Shown here in pieces: positions 8,752 through 17,757 of a stretch of DNA of 64,000 nt (position 1 is its first letter; every line of letters starts with the position of its first letter). A program made the position numbers and the translations under genes. Origin of the DNA: Mesorhizobium sp. (GTDB taxonomy: Bacteria > Pseudomonadota > Alphaproteobacteria > Rhizobiales > Rhizobiaceae); NCBI GenBank assembly GCA_004017275.1, contig SAKE01000010.1:1-64000 (forward strand), given 5' to 3'. The notes under the pieces are model-generated. The model was not told the DNA's origin. It made no database searches and saw only the letters and a program-made list of their open reading frames with translations.

Positions 8752-9231
8752 ATGCGCTGTCCCTATTGCCAGTCTGAAGATACGCAGGTGAAGGATTCAC
8801 GCCCCGCCGAGGATGGCGCGGCGATCCGCAGGCGGCGCGTCTGCCCCGATTGCGGCGGCCGCTTCACCACCTTCGAGCGCGTGCAGTTGCGCGACCTCGT
8901 CGTGGTCAAGAAATCGGGCCGCAAAGTGCCGTTCGACCGCGACAAGCTGTTGCGCTCAGTCGAGATCGCCGTTCGCAAGCGCAATGTCGATCCCGAGCGC
9001 ATCGATCGCGCGGTGACCGGCATCGTGCGCCAGCTCGAAAGTTCCGGCGAGACCGAAGTGGCCTCCGGCGAGGTCGGGCGGCTGGTCATGGAAGCGCTGA
9101 AGTCGCTCGACGATGTCGCCTATGTCCGTTTCGCCTCGGTCTACCGCAATTTTCGCGAGGCCAAGGATTTCCACGAATTGCTGGGCGAGCTCAAGGGCGA
9201 CGAAATCAAGGGTGAAGAGGACGCCAGCTGA
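8752..9231 (+). CDS. nrdR: Transcriptional repressor NrdR
   Basis: 159 residues. The zinc ribbon is complete (CPYC at residues 3-6 and CPDC at about 34-37) and is followed by RFTTFERVQ and an ATP-cone domain (about residues 49-139). NrdR senses dNTP/ATP and represses ribonucleotide reductase operons by binding paired NrdR boxes. It is the first gene of the nrdR-ribD-ribE cluster, with two bases to ribD, so it is co-transcribed with riboflavin synthesis genes. Confidence 0.95.
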   Translation: MRCPYCQSEDTQVKDSRPAEDGAAIRRRRVCPDCGGRFTTFERVQLRDLVVVKKSGRKVPFDRDKLLRSVEIAVRKRNVDPERIDRAVTGIVRQLESSGETEVASGEVGRLVMEALKSLDDVAYVRFASVYRNFREAKDFHELLGELKGDEIKGEEDAS

Positions 9232-9233
9232 GT

Positions 9234-10349
9234 ATGACTGCAAGCGAACAGGCCGCCCTTGATCGCCGCTTCATGGCGGCGGCGCTCAGGCTGTCGCGCA
9301 AAAATGCCGGGCGCACCGCGACCAACCCTTCTGTCGGCACGCTGATCGTGCGCGACGACGGCGATGGTCCGATGATCGTCGGCACCGGCGTCACCGCTGT
9401 CGGCGGCCGCCCGCATGCCGAGACCGAGGCCCTGGCCGAGGCCGGCGCGCTGGCGCGTGGCGCTACCGCCTACGTCACGCTGGAGCCTTGCGCCCACCAT
9501 GGCCGCACGCCGCCTTGCGCCAATGCGCTGGTCAATGCGGGCGTTGCGCGCGTCGTCGGTGCGGCCAGCGATCCCGATTCGCGCGTGTCCGGGAAGGGGT
9601 ACGCGATCCTGCGTGCCGCGGGTGTCGAGGTGGTCGAGAAGGTGCTGGCGGCTGAAGCCGCCGAGCAAATGGCCGGCTATTTGATCCGATCATTGAGAAA
9701 ACGCCCAGAAGTGACTCTCAAGCTTGCGCTTTCCAGCGACGGCAAGATCGGCAGGGAAGGCGGCGGGCAGGTGTCGATCACCGGCGATATTGCGCGCCGC
9801 GAAGTCTATCTGATGCGGGCCGAGGCCGACGGCATACTGGTCGGTATCGGCACGGCCCTTGAGGATGATCCGGCCCTGACGGTGCGCTTGCCTGGGCTGG
9901 AGAACCGTTCGCCTGCGCGCATCGTGCTCGACCGCCAGATCAGGTTGCCGGAAGCTTCGAAGCTGGTTTCGGGTGTGGACCGGGTGCCGCTCTATGTCGC
10001 CGCGTGCCTGGAGGCCGATCCGCTGCGGCGGGCAGCACTCGAACGCAGCGGCGTGCGCTTCATCGGCACCGAAACGCATGAGGGCGGCATCGCGCTGCCG
10101 GAACTGCTCGAGGATCTGGCCGCGCTCGGCATGGCCAGCGTACTGGTCGAGGGCGGCGCCAAGGTGGCGAGCGCGTTCCTGGCCGACGGACTGGTCGACC
10201 GCATCGTGCTGTTCCAGGGGCCGGAAGCGATCGGCGATGACGGCATTGCATCGCCGATAGACGCCGACCATATCCCGGCAGGATTTCGCAAGCTTCGCGA
10301 CATGCGTTTTGGCGAAGACAGCTACGCCGAGTGGATAAGGGATATCTGA
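9234..10349 (+). CDS. ribD: Bifunctional diaminohydroxyphosphoribosylaminopyrimidine deaminase / 5-amino-6-(5-phosphoribosylamino)uracil reductase
   Basis: 371 residues. The N-terminal deaminase has the zinc site HAE (61-63) and PCAHHGRTPPC (85-95); the C-terminal reductase domain (from about residue 155) carries DGKIGREGG and the NADPH-binding region ending in LVEGGAKVASAF. It performs the second and third steps of riboflavin synthesis. Its stop shares one base with the ribE start (TGATG). Confidence 0.95.
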   Translation: MTASEQAALDRRFMAAALRLSRKNAGRTATNPSVGTLIVRDDGDGPMIVGTGVTAVGGRPHAETEALAEAGALARGATAYVTLEPCAHHGRTPPCANALVNAGVARVVGAASDPDSRVSGKGYAILRAAGVEVVEKVLAAEAAEQMAGYLIRSLRKRPEVTLKLALSSDGKIGREGGGQVSITGDIARREVYLMRAEADGILVGIGTALEDDPALTVRLPGLENRSPARIVLDRQIRLPEASKLVSGVDRVPLYVAACLEADPLRRAALERSGVRFIGTETHEGGIALPELLEDLAALGMASVLVEGGAKVASAFLADGLVDRIVLFQGPEAIGDDGIASPIDADHIPAGFRKLRDMRFGEDSYAEWIRDI

Positions 10350-10966
10350 TGTTTACCGGAATTGTCACCGATGTCGGCACCGTCGCTTCCGTCAAGCCGC
10401 TCAGGGAAGGGGTAGGTTTGCGCATCGACACAGCCTATGACCCGCAGACCATCGCCATCGGCGCCTCGATCTCCTGCGGCGGCGTCTGCCTGACGGTTAC
10501 GGCCTTGCCCGACAATGGTTCGAATGCGCGCTGGTTCGAGGTCGAGGCCTGGGAAGAAGCGCTCAGGCTGACGACGGCCATGGGCTGGAAGTCGGGAATG
10601 CGGATCAATCTAGAGCGGGCGCTGAAGATCGGCGACGAACTCGGCGGCCACATCGTTTCGGGCCATGTCGACGGCATGGCCGAGATCATCGAGCGCAAGG
10701 ATGAGGGCGACGCCGTACGCTTCACGCTGGAGGCACCACGCGAGCTGGCGAAGTTCATTGCCCCCAAGGGTTCGGTCGCGCTCGACGGCACTTCGCTGAC
10801 CGTTAACAAGGTTGAAGCCACGCGCTTCGACGTGCTTCTGATCCACCACTCGCTGACCGTGACCACCTGGGGCGAGCGCAAGGTCGGCGATCGCGTCAAT
10901 CTCGAGATCGACACCATGGCCCGTTATGCGGCGCGGCTGGTCGAGGCGACGAAAGAGGGGCTTTGA
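10349..10966 (+). CDS. ribE: Riboflavin synthase, alpha chain
   Basis: 205 residues from the ATG at 10349, which gives the invariant MFTGIV N-terminus. Two homologous lumazine-binding barrels are visible, each with a G(V/H)....G motif (ISCGGVCLTV near residues 46-55, and SVALDGTSLTVN near 145-156). It converts two 6,7-dimethyl-8-ribityllumazine molecules to riboflavin plus the pyrimidine precursor. Normally ribH follows; here a toxin-antitoxin operon intervenes. Confidence 0.95.
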   Translation: MFTGIVTDVGTVASVKPLREGVGLRIDTAYDPQTIAIGASISCGGVCLTVTALPDNGSNARWFEVEAWEEALRLTTAMGWKSGMRINLERALKIGDELGGHIVSGHVDGMAEIIERKDEGDAVRFTLEAPRELAKFIAPKGSVALDGTSLTVNKVEATRFDVLLIHHSLTVTTWGERKVGDRVNLEIDTMARYAARLVEATKEGL

Positions 10967-10999
10967 CGGCTACCGATTGTTACATCACTTCTCGCAGTC

Positions 11000-11028
11000 T
11001 TGAAATTGCCGGCCATTGGCCGTACATT
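11000..11028 (+). promoter_or_regulatory. Promoter with embedded palindrome for the toxin-antitoxin operon
   Basis: TTGAAA (11000-11005) and TACATT (11023-11028) are 17 bases apart, close to the sigma-70 consensus. The spacer contains a perfect 13-base palindrome, CGGCC-ATT-GGCCG (11010-11022). Type II antitoxins of the ribbon-helix-helix class repress their own promoters by binding such palindromes, so this is a good operator candidate. The AGGAGA at 11035-11040 is the ribosome-binding site of the antitoxin. Confidence 0.6.
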
Positions 11029-11046
11029 ATTGCTAGGAGAACGACG

Positions 11047-11340
11047 ATGACCGCACATCCACCGCGCAGTCGTGTCCGTAGCGAGCGTCTGGAAACACGC
11101 GTCACGGCCGACCAGAAGAACCTTATCGAGCATGCTGCGGCACTTCAGGGTCGAACGGTGACGGATTTTGTCTTGACCAGCGTTCAGGAGGCTGCCCGCC
11201 GAGCCATTGAGGAGCATCAGCGCTTCGATCTGTCCGTGCGCGACAGCCGCGCGTTCGTGAATGCTCTTGTCAATCCAGAACCTGTGAACGATCGTCTGCG
11301 CGATACGGTGCGTCGGTATCGTCAAGCCACTGGCACCTGA
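11047..11340 (+). CDS. DUF1778 (TacA-type) antitoxin
   Basis: 97 residues from the ATG at 11047. The N-terminal half (ERLETRVTADQKNLIEHAA, then GRTVTDFV) is a ribbon-helix-helix DNA-binding domain of the DUF1778 class; the C-terminal tail would wrap the toxin. It sits three bases before a GNAT gene of the TacT class, the standard partner. Role: neutralise the acetyltransferase and repress the operon. The promoter carries a palindrome. Confidence 0.85.
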   Translation: MTAHPPRSRVRSERLETRVTADQKNLIEHAAALQGRTVTDFVLTSVQEAARRAIEEHQRFDLSVRDSRAFVNALVNPEPVNDRLRDTVRRYRQATGT

Positions 11341-11343
11341 GGA

Positions 11344-11853
11344 GTGGGGTCGACTGAGGGGCGTTTGCGGGTTGAGGTGCTTGGCCCGCAGCACGACAGA
11401 ACCTCATTCGAAAGCGGCGCAGAACCGCTCGATCGATATCTCAGGATTCAGGCCGGACAAGACGCTCGTAAGAGCATTGCCGCGCCATTCGTACTGGTTC
11501 TGCCAGATGGAACCATCGCCGGCTACTACACGCTCTCTTCGACTGCCGTGAATGTTGGCGATTGGCCTGCCCAAACCGTTCGCAAGCTCCCTCGTTACCC
11601 GCTCATTCCGGCCACGTTGCTGGGGCGCCTTGCCGTTGATCGGCGATATCGGGGACAAGGCTATGGCCGCTATCTCCTCGCCGACGCCCTATCCCGTTGC
11701 GTCAGGAGCGAGATTGCCTCGTTTGCCGTTATTGTCGATGCCAAGGACGAAGATGCACGCCGCTTCTACCAACGCGAGAGTTTTTTACCGTTCCCAGAAC
11801 AGCCAATGAAGCTCTTCCGGCCGATGATCGATATCGCAGAGCTGTTCAAATGA
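11344..11853 (+). CDS. GNAT-family toxin of the TacT type
   Basis: 169 residues from the GTG at 11344; a TTG at 11365 preceded by GAGGGG is an alternative start. The fold is GNAT: the acetyl-CoA pyrophosphate loop is RYRGQGYG (101-108) and the catalytic-type tyrosine is Tyr142 in RRFYQRESF. Known TacT toxins acetylate the amino group of charged tRNAs and stop translation. N-terminal features (ESGAEPLDRYL, then AGYYTLSS) are typical of this toxin class. It is coupled to the upstream antitoxin and overlaps the next small gene by four bases. Confidence 0.85.
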   Translation: MGSTEGRLRVEVLGPQHDRTSFESGAEPLDRYLRIQAGQDARKSIAAPFVLVLPDGTIAGYYTLSSTAVNVGDWPAQTVRKLPRYPLIPATLLGRLAVDRRYRGQGYGRYLLADALSRCVRSEIASFAVIVDAKDEDARRFYQRESFLPFPEQPMKLFRPMIDIAELFK

Positions 11854-11864
11854 GGAAGGATTTG

Positions 11865-12023
11865 ATGGACGAGAGGATTTCCAAAGACGAAGAGCGGCTG
11901 ACACGGGATGCATTGGCCGATGTAGATGCCGGCCGTGTTGTGGATCATGAAGCTGTTCTTGCCTGGGCTGAAAGCCTTGGTGCTGACTGCCGGGTTCGCG
12001 CACCTTTCCCAAAGAGGAGGTAG
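11865..12023 (+). CDS. Small antitoxin-like protein downstream of the TacT toxin
   Basis: 52 residues from the ATG at 11865 (AGGAAGGA ends at 11860); an ATG at 11850 that overlaps the toxin stop would give 57. The middle, DALADVDAGRVVDHEAVLAWAESL, resembles the C-terminal region of CopG/ParD-like antitoxins ('A..D..AGR...H..V..W..S.G'). The N-terminal DNA-binding strand is absent, so it is a fragment or a stand-alone toxin-binding peptide. It makes a three-gene operon where two are usual. No parE/relE toxin follows. Confidence 0.55.
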   Translation: MDERISKDEERLTRDALADVDAGRVVDHEAVLAWAESLGADCRVRAPFPKRR

Positions 12024-12103
12024 GCACGTCACGCCTCCAGCAATCTTCCCTTGCGATGAACCCGGCTTCGGCCTAAGTCACCGGCAACTCCCCGGAGACT
12101 TTT

Positions 12104-12598
12104 ATGGCTGGTACATCCCAACACGGCAAAGCATTCATTCGTCCGAAGACGAAGGCGCATCTGCTCATTGTCGAAGCGCGCTTTCATGACGACCTTGCCG
12201 ACGCGCTGCTCGACGGCGCGACAAGCGCGCTCGATGAAGCGGGTGCGACTTATGACGTCGTCACCGTTCCAGGTTCGCTCGAGATTCCCGCGGTGATTAC
12301 CTTCGCGCTGGACGGCGCGACGGAAGGTGGCACAAATTATGACGGTTTTGTCGCGCTCGGCACCATCGTCCGCGGCGACACCTATCATTTCGACATCGTC
12401 GCCAATGAATCCAGCCGCGCGCTCATGGATCTGAGTGTGCAAGACTCGGTCTGCATCGGCAACGGCATCCTTACTACGGAGAACGACGCCCAGGCATGGA
12501 CGCGGGCGAAACGTTCGGAAGGCGACAAGGGTGGTTTCGCGGCGCGAGCGGCGCTGACCATGATCGCCCTCAAGGAACAACTGGGAGCGCGATCGTGA
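12104..12598 (+). CDS. ribH: 6,7-dimethyl-8-ribityllumazine synthase
   Basis: 164 residues. Conserved features are [11 protein letters not shown] (about residues 57-67), [18 protein letters not shown] (about 87-104, with the catalytic histidine in YHF) and LGxx-type GNGILTTEN. It condenses 3,4-dihydroxy-2-butanone phosphate with the ribitylamino-uracil product of RibD. Its stop overlaps the GTG start of nusB (GTGA), so the two are coupled. Confidence 0.95.
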   Translation: MAGTSQHGKAFIRPKTKAHLLIVEARFHDDLADALLDGATSALDEAGATYDVVTVPGSLEIPAVITFALDGATEGGTNYDGFVALGTIVRGDTYHFDIVANESSRALMDLSVQDSVCIGNGILTTENDAQAWTRAKRSEGDKGGFAARAALTMIALKEQLGARS

Positions 12599-13095
12599 GC
12601 GAACCCGCTTCGCCCGGCCAGCCGACGGTGCGCCACGCCAACAAGCGCGGCGCTGCGCGTCTGGCCGCCGTGCAGGCGCTCTACCAGATGGATGTCGCCG
12701 GCAGCGGTGTCTTCGAGATCACCGCCGAATACGAGGCGTTTCGTCTTGGCAAGGAAGTCGACGGCGCGCTTTACCGCGAGGCCGATGCGCAATGGTTTCG
12801 TGCCATCCTGGCGGGCGTCGTCGAGAACCAGAAGACCATCGATCCGATCATCCGCCAGGCGCTGACCGAGGACTGGCCGCTGTCGCGGCTCGACTCGACG
12901 TTGCGCGCCATCCTGCGCGCCGGCGTCTACGAGTTGATGAAGCGCGAGGATGTACCCGTCGCCGTCATCGTCTCCGAATATGTCGACATCGCCAAGGCCT
13001 TCTACGAGGAAGACGAGCCGAAGCTGGTCAATGCAGTGCTCGACCGCGTGTCGCGCCGGGTACGCGGTGAGGGGCGCGGCAAGGACGCATCATGA
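12595..13095 (+). CDS. nusB: Transcription antitermination protein NusB
   Basis: 166 residues from the GTG at 12595, which overlaps the ribH stop. Typical Nus[20 protein letters not shown] near residues 17-35 and the [33 protein letters not shown] region near 100-140. It binds boxA RNA with NusE and supports rRNA antitermination. The following MFS gene overlaps its stop by four bases. Confidence 0.95.
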   Translation: MSEPASPGQPTVRHANKRGAARLAAVQALYQMDVAGSGVFEITAEYEAFRLGKEVDGALYREADAQWFRAILAGVVENQKTIDPIIRQALTEDWPLSRLDSTLRAILRAGVYELMKREDVPVAVIVSEYVDIAKAFYEEDEPKLVNAVLDRVSRRVRGEGRGKDAS

Positions 13096-14330
13096 CGGCA
13101 GTCGCCATCGGGGCAGGCAAGGAAGCGCGCCGCACCGCTTTGATCCTCGCGGCCTCACAGGCGATTATCGGCTCTGCCGCCCCCATAGCCATCTCCATGG
13201 GCGCGCTGGCCGGGCAATACCTGCTTGGTCCTGACAAATCATTGGCGACGGCGCCGATCACCGGCTTCAACGTCGGCGTAGCGCTCGGTGCGCTGCCTGC
13301 GGCTGCCATCATCCGCGGCATCGGCCAGCGCGGCGGCTTCATGACCGGAACGATCGTCACGGCTCTTGGCGGCCTTGTCGCCACGCTGGCGCTTTATCAA
13401 GGCAGCTTCTGGCTGTTTGCCTTTGGCTTGCTCACGATCGGTGTCGGCGGCGCCTTCGTCCAGCAGTTCCGCTTCGCCGCCGCCGACAACGCGCCGCCCG
13501 AGTTCAAGGCGCGCGCCATCTCCTTCGTGCTCGCCGGCGGCATCGTCACCGCCATCCTCGGGCCGCAGATCGTCATCTTCACCCGCGAATTGTTGGCGCC
13601 GGTGATGTTTGCCGGTTCGTTCATCTCCATCCTGCCGCTGGCTGCGGTCGGCGCCATCATCCTGTCGTTCCTGCGGCTGCCGGCGAAGACATCCGGCAAG
13701 GTGGAGATCGCCGGCAGCGACGCCAGGCCATTGGCCGAAATCGTCACGCAGCCGCGTTTCGTCGCCGCGCTGTTCTGCGCGGTCGGCAGCTACGCGCTGA
13801 TGAGCTTCGTCATGACCGGCGCACCGCTGGCCATGGTCGGTTGCGGACTGTCGGAGAACGACGCGACGCTTGGAATCTCCTGGCACGTCATGGCAATGTT
13901 CGCGCCGAGCTTCTTCACCGGCTCGCTGATCCATCGCTTCGGCGCCGAGCGCATCGTCGCCACCGGCCTGATCCTGCTCATCGGCTGCGCCATCGTTGCG
14001 CTGTCGGGGCTGGCGCTGTGGCAATTCTGGACGTCGCTGATCCTGCTCGGCCTTGGCTGGAATTTTGGCTTCATCGGCGCCACGGCGATGGTGGCGGCCA
14101 GCTATCGGCCATCGGAAAAGGGTAAGGTGCAGGGCTTCCACGACTTCGTCCTGTTCGGCTCCGTCGCTTGCGCCTCGCTGATGTCGGGCATGGTCTACAA
14201 CGCCTGGGGTTGGGAGATGCTGAACTGGATGATTTTTCCGGTCACCGTCCTATGCTTCGTGGCGCTCGGCGCGCTCAAGCTGACGGGCTTGCGCAAAGCC
14301 GACGCCCGATCCCTCCGCCGCTTCACCTGA
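13092..14330 (+). CDS. Major facilitator superfamily transporter
   Basis: 412 residues with about twelve hydrophobic helices. The first half shows the MFS layout ([18 protein letters not shown], then [26 protein letters not shown], equivalent to the loop 2-3 motif A). The substrate cannot be inferred. Its ATG overlaps the nusB stop (ATGA), so it is expressed with the ribH-nusB transcript although functionally unrelated as far as can be seen. Confidence 0.8.
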   Translation: MTAVAIGAGKEARRTALILAASQAIIGSAAPIAISMGALAGQYLLGPDKSLATAPITGFNVGVALGALPAAAIIRGIGQRGGFMTGTIVTALGGLVATLALYQGSFWLFAFGLLTIGVGGAFVQQFRFAAADNAPPEFKARAISFVLAGGIVTAILGPQIVIFTRELLAPVMFAGSFISILPLAAVGAIILSFLRLPAKTSGKVEIAGSDARPLAEIVTQPRFVAALFCAVGSYALMSFVMTGAPLAMVGCGLSENDATLGISWHVMAMFAPSFFTGSLIHRFGAERIVATGLILLIGCAIVALSGLALWQFWTSLILLGLGWNFGFIGATAMVAASYRPSEKGKVQGFHDFVLFGSVACASLMSGMVYNAWGWEMLNWMIFPVTVLCFVALGALKLTGLRKADARSLRRFT

Positions 14331-14486
14331 CACGGCGCTGTCAGCACGATCCCGATCGAACCTACCGCACCGGAACAAAATTATTGCGTCTATGCCTATT
14401 GTTATGAAACCGTATGCCCCGACGGAGCGTTTGAGCCATGCTCATATGCGGCCACCGCATTTCGGTTCATAGCAAGGGGTTTCACA

Positions 14487-15398
14487 ATGTTTTCAGTCAA
14501 GGTTTTGGCCGGCGCGGCATTGGCGCTCGGCATCACGGCGGCTTCCGCCAGCGCTCAGGTGGTTGTCTCTTCGAAGATAGATACCGAGGGCGGCGTGCTC
14601 GGCAACATCATCCAGCTCGTTCTCAACGCCAACAACATCAAGACAACAGACCGCATCCAACTCGGTGGCACTCCGGTGGTGCGCAAGGCCATCACCGCCG
14701 GCGAGATCGACATCTACCCCGAATACACAGGCAACGCCGCCTTCTTCTTCGAGAAGGCCGACGACCCGGTCTGGAAGGATGCCGCCAAAGCCTATGAGAC
14801 GGCCAAGAAGCTCGACTACGACGCAAACAAGATCGTCTGGCTGTCGCCGTCGCCTGCCAACAACACCTGGGCGATCGCGCTGCGCAAGGAGGTCGCCGAG
14901 ACCGACAAGCTCGCCACGCTCACCGACTTCGGCAAATATGTCGCGGGCGGCGGTCAGGTGGTGCTGGCGGCTTCCGCCGAATTCGTCAATTCGGCCGCTG
15001 CTCTGCCGGCCTTCCAGACCACCTATGGCTTCACGCTGAAGCCGGACCAGCTGATCACCCTGTCGGGCGGCGACACGGCGGCAACCATCGCGGCGGCCGC
15101 CAACCAGACCAATGGCGCCAATGCTGCCATGGTCTACGGCACCGATGGCGGCATCGCACCGTCCGGGCTCGTTGTGCTCGAAGACGACAAGGGCGTGCAG
15201 CCGGTCTACCAGCCGGCACCGATCATCCGCGAAGCGGTGCTGAAGGAACATCCCGAGATCGAGACGCTGCTGAAGCCGGTCTTCGCCAAGCTCGACCTCG
15301 TTACATTGCAGGAACTGAACGGTCGCGTGCAGGTCGGCGGCGAGCCGGTCAAAGGCGTCGCCGAGGATTTTTTGAAGAAGAACGGGTTTTTGAAGTAG
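14487..15398 (+). CDS. Osmoprotectant ABC importer, substrate-binding protein (YehZ/OpuC-like)
   Basis: 303 residues. A signal peptide (1-23, ending ASA) is followed by the type II binding-protein fold of the glycine betaine/choline QAT family: KIDTEGGVLGNIIQLVL, GEIDIYPEYTGNAAFFF and the Y..D-containing TDGGIAPSGLVVLEDDKG region. It captures betaine-like compatible solutes or related quaternary amines in the periplasm. First gene of a four-gene importer (order binding protein, permease, ATPase, permease, as in yehZYXW). A repeat lies between it and the first permease. Confidence 0.85.
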   Translation: MFSVKVLAGAALALGITAASASAQVVVSSKIDTEGGVLGNIIQLVLNANNIKTTDRIQLGGTPVVRKAITAGEIDIYPEYTGNAAFFFEKADDPVWKDAAKAYETAKKLDYDANKIVWLSPSPANNTWAIALRKEVAETDKLATLTDFGKYVAGGGQVVLAASAEFVNSAAALPAFQTTYGFTLKPDQLITLSGGDTAATIAAAANQTNGANAAMVYGTDGGIAPSGLVVLEDDKGVQPVYQPAPIIREAVLKEHPEIETLLKPVFAKLDLVTLQELNGRVQVGGEPVKGVAEDFLKKNGFLK

Positions 15399-15430
15399 TC
15401 TGCGCGTTTCAACAAAGTGACGTTGGTGCG

Positions 15431-15592
15431 AAGCACCCCCCTCTGTCCTGCCGGACATCTCCCCCTCAAGGGGGGAGATTGCCTGTATCGACACAGGCAC
15501 TCTCCTTGCAATGAAAATTGGCGAAAGCCGTTGGGACATCTGATCTCCCCCCTTGAGGGGGAGATGGCCGGTAGGCCAGGGGGGGGCGCCTC
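15431..15592. repeat. Rhizobial-type palindromic intergenic element
   Basis: Inverted arms rich in CTCCCCCTCAAGGGGGGAG (left) and CTCCCCCCTTGAGGGGGAG (right) enclose about 75 bases, with outer arms CCTGCCGGACATC and its near complement GATGGCCGGTAGG. The layout resembles RIME-type rhizobial intergenic mosaic elements. It lies inside the importer operon between the binding-protein and first permease genes and could form a long RNA hairpin. Confidence 0.7.
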
Positions 15593-15658
15593 GCGCGGAA
15601 CCTTCCACCGTGCAGCGCCATCTCGCTCGGGGCACACCGCTCTGCACGGCCAAGCGCC

Positions 15659-16822
15659 ATGACCCCCCGCCTCGACAAGCTCGGCGTGGTCATCGCCGCG
15701 ATATCAGCCTATGCGGCTTTTGCCGCGCCCTTTGCCACGTTCCGCGCCAACCGCATCGTGCCGGGCCAGGCGCGTTCGATTATCGAGGCGCTGCCGGCAA
15801 CGACCGGGCCGTTGCTGCTCGTCATCATCGTCGTCGCCGCGCTCATTGCTTTGTTCAAGACACCGCTTGCGCTGCGCCTTGCCGCCAGCGTGGTGGCGCT
15901 TGCCGCGCTGGCGCTGCTGATCGGCATCGCCGGCACATTTCTCACGCCGGCGGGAAACACCTTTGCGAGGATTTCGCCGGCCTCCGGTTTCTGGATCCTG
16001 ATCTTTGCCTTCACGCTTTTGCTCGCGGATGTGCTGACAAGGCTGAACCTGTCGCCATTGGCCCGAGTCGGGGTGCTTGTCGTCGCGGCCCTCGCCATCG
16101 GCCTGCTGTTGATTTCGGGAAGCTGGAACGACCTCTCCATTCTCAAGGAATACGCCAACCGTGCCGATAGTTTCTGGGCCGAGGGCTCCAAGCACGTGAC
16201 GCTGGCCCTGGGTTCGCTGCTTGCCGCGGTGGTCGTCGGCCTGCCGCTCGGCATTCTTTGCCACCGCGTCGAAAGGCTGCGCGCCGGAGTGCTCAATGTG
16301 CTCAACATCATCCAGACCATTCCCTCGATCGCGTTGTTCGGCCTGCTGATCGCGCCGCTCGGCTGGGTTGCCGCACATGTGCCGGGTGCTGCCGCGCTCG
16401 GCATCCGCGGTATCGGCACGGCGCCCGCCTTCGTCGCGCTGTTTCTCTATTCGCTGCTGCCGGTGGTGGCCAACACAGTGGTCGGCCTCGCCGGCGTGCC
16501 GCGCGCCGCCAATGACGCGGCACGCGGCATGGGCATGACCGACAGGCAGCGCCTGTTCGGCGTCGAGTTTCCGCTGGCTTTTCCTGTCATCCTCACCGGA
16601 ATTCGCGTCGTTTTGGTGCAGAACATCGGCCTCGCCACCATTGCCGCGCTCATCGGTGGCGGCGGTTTCGGCGTGTTCGTCTTCCAGGGCGTCGGCCAGA
16701 CGGCGATGGACCTCGTGCTGCTCGGCGCCGTGCCGACGGTCGCGCTCGCCTTTGCCGCCGCCATCATTCTCGATGCGGTGATCGAAATGACTGCCACCAA
16801 GCGCAGGGATGAAACGGCATGA
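15659..16822 (+). CDS. Osmoprotectant ABC importer, long permease (YehY-like)
   Basis: 387 residues. The N-terminal half adds about five membrane helices (residues 10-155); the C-terminal half (about 180-380) is a MetI-type permease domain with the EAA-like loop VPRAANDAARGMGMTDRQRL. This long form, paired with a short permease, is characteristic of YehW/YehY systems. Its stop overlaps the ATPase start by four bases. Confidence 0.85.
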   Translation: MTPRLDKLGVVIAAISAYAAFAAPFATFRANRIVPGQARSIIEALPATTGPLLLVIIVVAALIALFKTPLALRLAASVVALAALALLIGIAGTFLTPAGNTFARISPASGFWILIFAFTLLLADVLTRLNLSPLARVGVLVVAALAIGLLLISGSWNDLSILKEYANRADSFWAEGSKHVTLALGSLLAAVVVGLPLGILCHRVERLRAGVLNVLNIIQTIPSIALFGLLIAPLGWVAAHVPGAAALGIRGIGTAPAFVALFLYSLLPVVANTVVGLAGVPRAANDAARGMGMTDRQRLFGVEFPLAFPVILTGIRVVLVQNIGLATIAALIGGGGFGVFVFQGVGQTAMDLVLLGAVPTVALAFAAAIILDAVIEMTATKRRDETA

Positions 16823-17757
16823 TCGAGATCGAAGGCATTACCAAGCGCTATGACGCGACAACGGTGGTCGATGACGTCTCGATGGTCATCGAGCCGCGCA
16901 CCATCGCCGTTATTGTCGGCACGTCCGGTTCCGGCAAGACGACACTGCTGCGCATGATCAACCGGTTGGTCGAACCGACTTCGGGCATTATCAAGCTCGA
17001 TGGTGCCGATAATCGTTCGCTGCCCGGCTACGAACTTCGCCGCAGCATCGGCTACGCCATCCAGGGCCACGGCCTGTTTCCGCATCGCACGGTGGCGCAG
17101 AACATTGCCACCGTGCCGGTGCTGCTTGGCTGGGACAAGGGCCGTATCAAGGCCCGGGTCGACGAGTTGATGACGCTTTACCAACTTGATCCCGGAGCAT
17201 TCGGGCCGCGCTATCCGCACGAACTGTCCGGCGGCCAGCAGCAGCGCGTCGGCGTTGCCCGCGCGCTCGCCGCCGAGCCCAACGTGCTGTTGATGGACGA
17301 GCCGTTCGGCGCGCTCGATCCGATCATCCGCACCAAGGCGCAGGAGGATCTGCTGGCGATCCAGAAGCGCTTCGGCACCACCATCATCCTCGTCACCCAC
17401 GACATGGAAGAGGCCGTGCATATGGGCGATAAGATCGCGGTCATGGATGCCGGCAAGCTGGTGCAATACGCCAGGCCCGCCGAGATCCTGGCGAAGCCGG
17501 CTAGCGCCTTCGTCGAGACCCTGGTCGGCGCAAGCGAAAGACCATTCCGGTTGCTGTCGCTCGGCCGCGTCCGCGACGCCGTGGAAAAGGGCTCCGCCGA
17601 AGGCGAGGCGATCCCTGGAGATGCCAGCCAGCGCGATGCCTTGGCCGAATTGTTGTGGTCGGGCCGGCCGGCGCTGCCGGTCAAGGGCGCCGATGGCAAA
17701 CCGCTTGGCCGCGTCACGGTCGACGGTCTGGTGAAACGCGCGGCGAGGCCGGCATGA
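16819..17757 (+). CDS. Osmoprotectant ABC importer, ATP-binding protein (YehX-like)
   Basis: 312 residues. Walker A GTSGSGKTT (about 34-42), Q-loop in YAIQGHGLFPH, signature LSGGQQQR (about 135-142), Walker B VLLMDEPFGALD, switch histidine in LVTHD. The C-terminal part beyond residue 240 looks like a degenerate CBS-type regulatory region (LPVKGADGKPLGRVTVDGLV). Energises uptake with the two permeases; coupled by overlaps to both. Confidence 0.92.
   Translation: MIEIEGITKRYDATTVVDDVSMVIEPRTIAVIVGTSGSGKTTLLRMINRLVEPTSGIIKLDGADNRSLPGYELRRSIGYAIQGHGLFPHRTVAQNIATVPVLLGWDKGRIKARVDELMTLYQLDPGAFGPRYPHELSGGQQQRVGVARALAAEPNVLLMDEPFGALDPIIRTKAQEDLLAIQKRFGTTIILVTHDMEEAVHMGDKIAVMDAGKLVQYARPAEILAKPASAFVETLVGASERPFRLLSLGRVRDAVEKGSAEGEAIPGDASQRDALAELLWSGRPALPVKGADGKPLGRVTVDGLVKRAARPA

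Noticed and set aside
10967..12103. FMN riboswitch near the riboflavin genes
   Set aside because: No RFN-type conserved blocks were found in the nrdR-ribD or ribE-ribH spacers.
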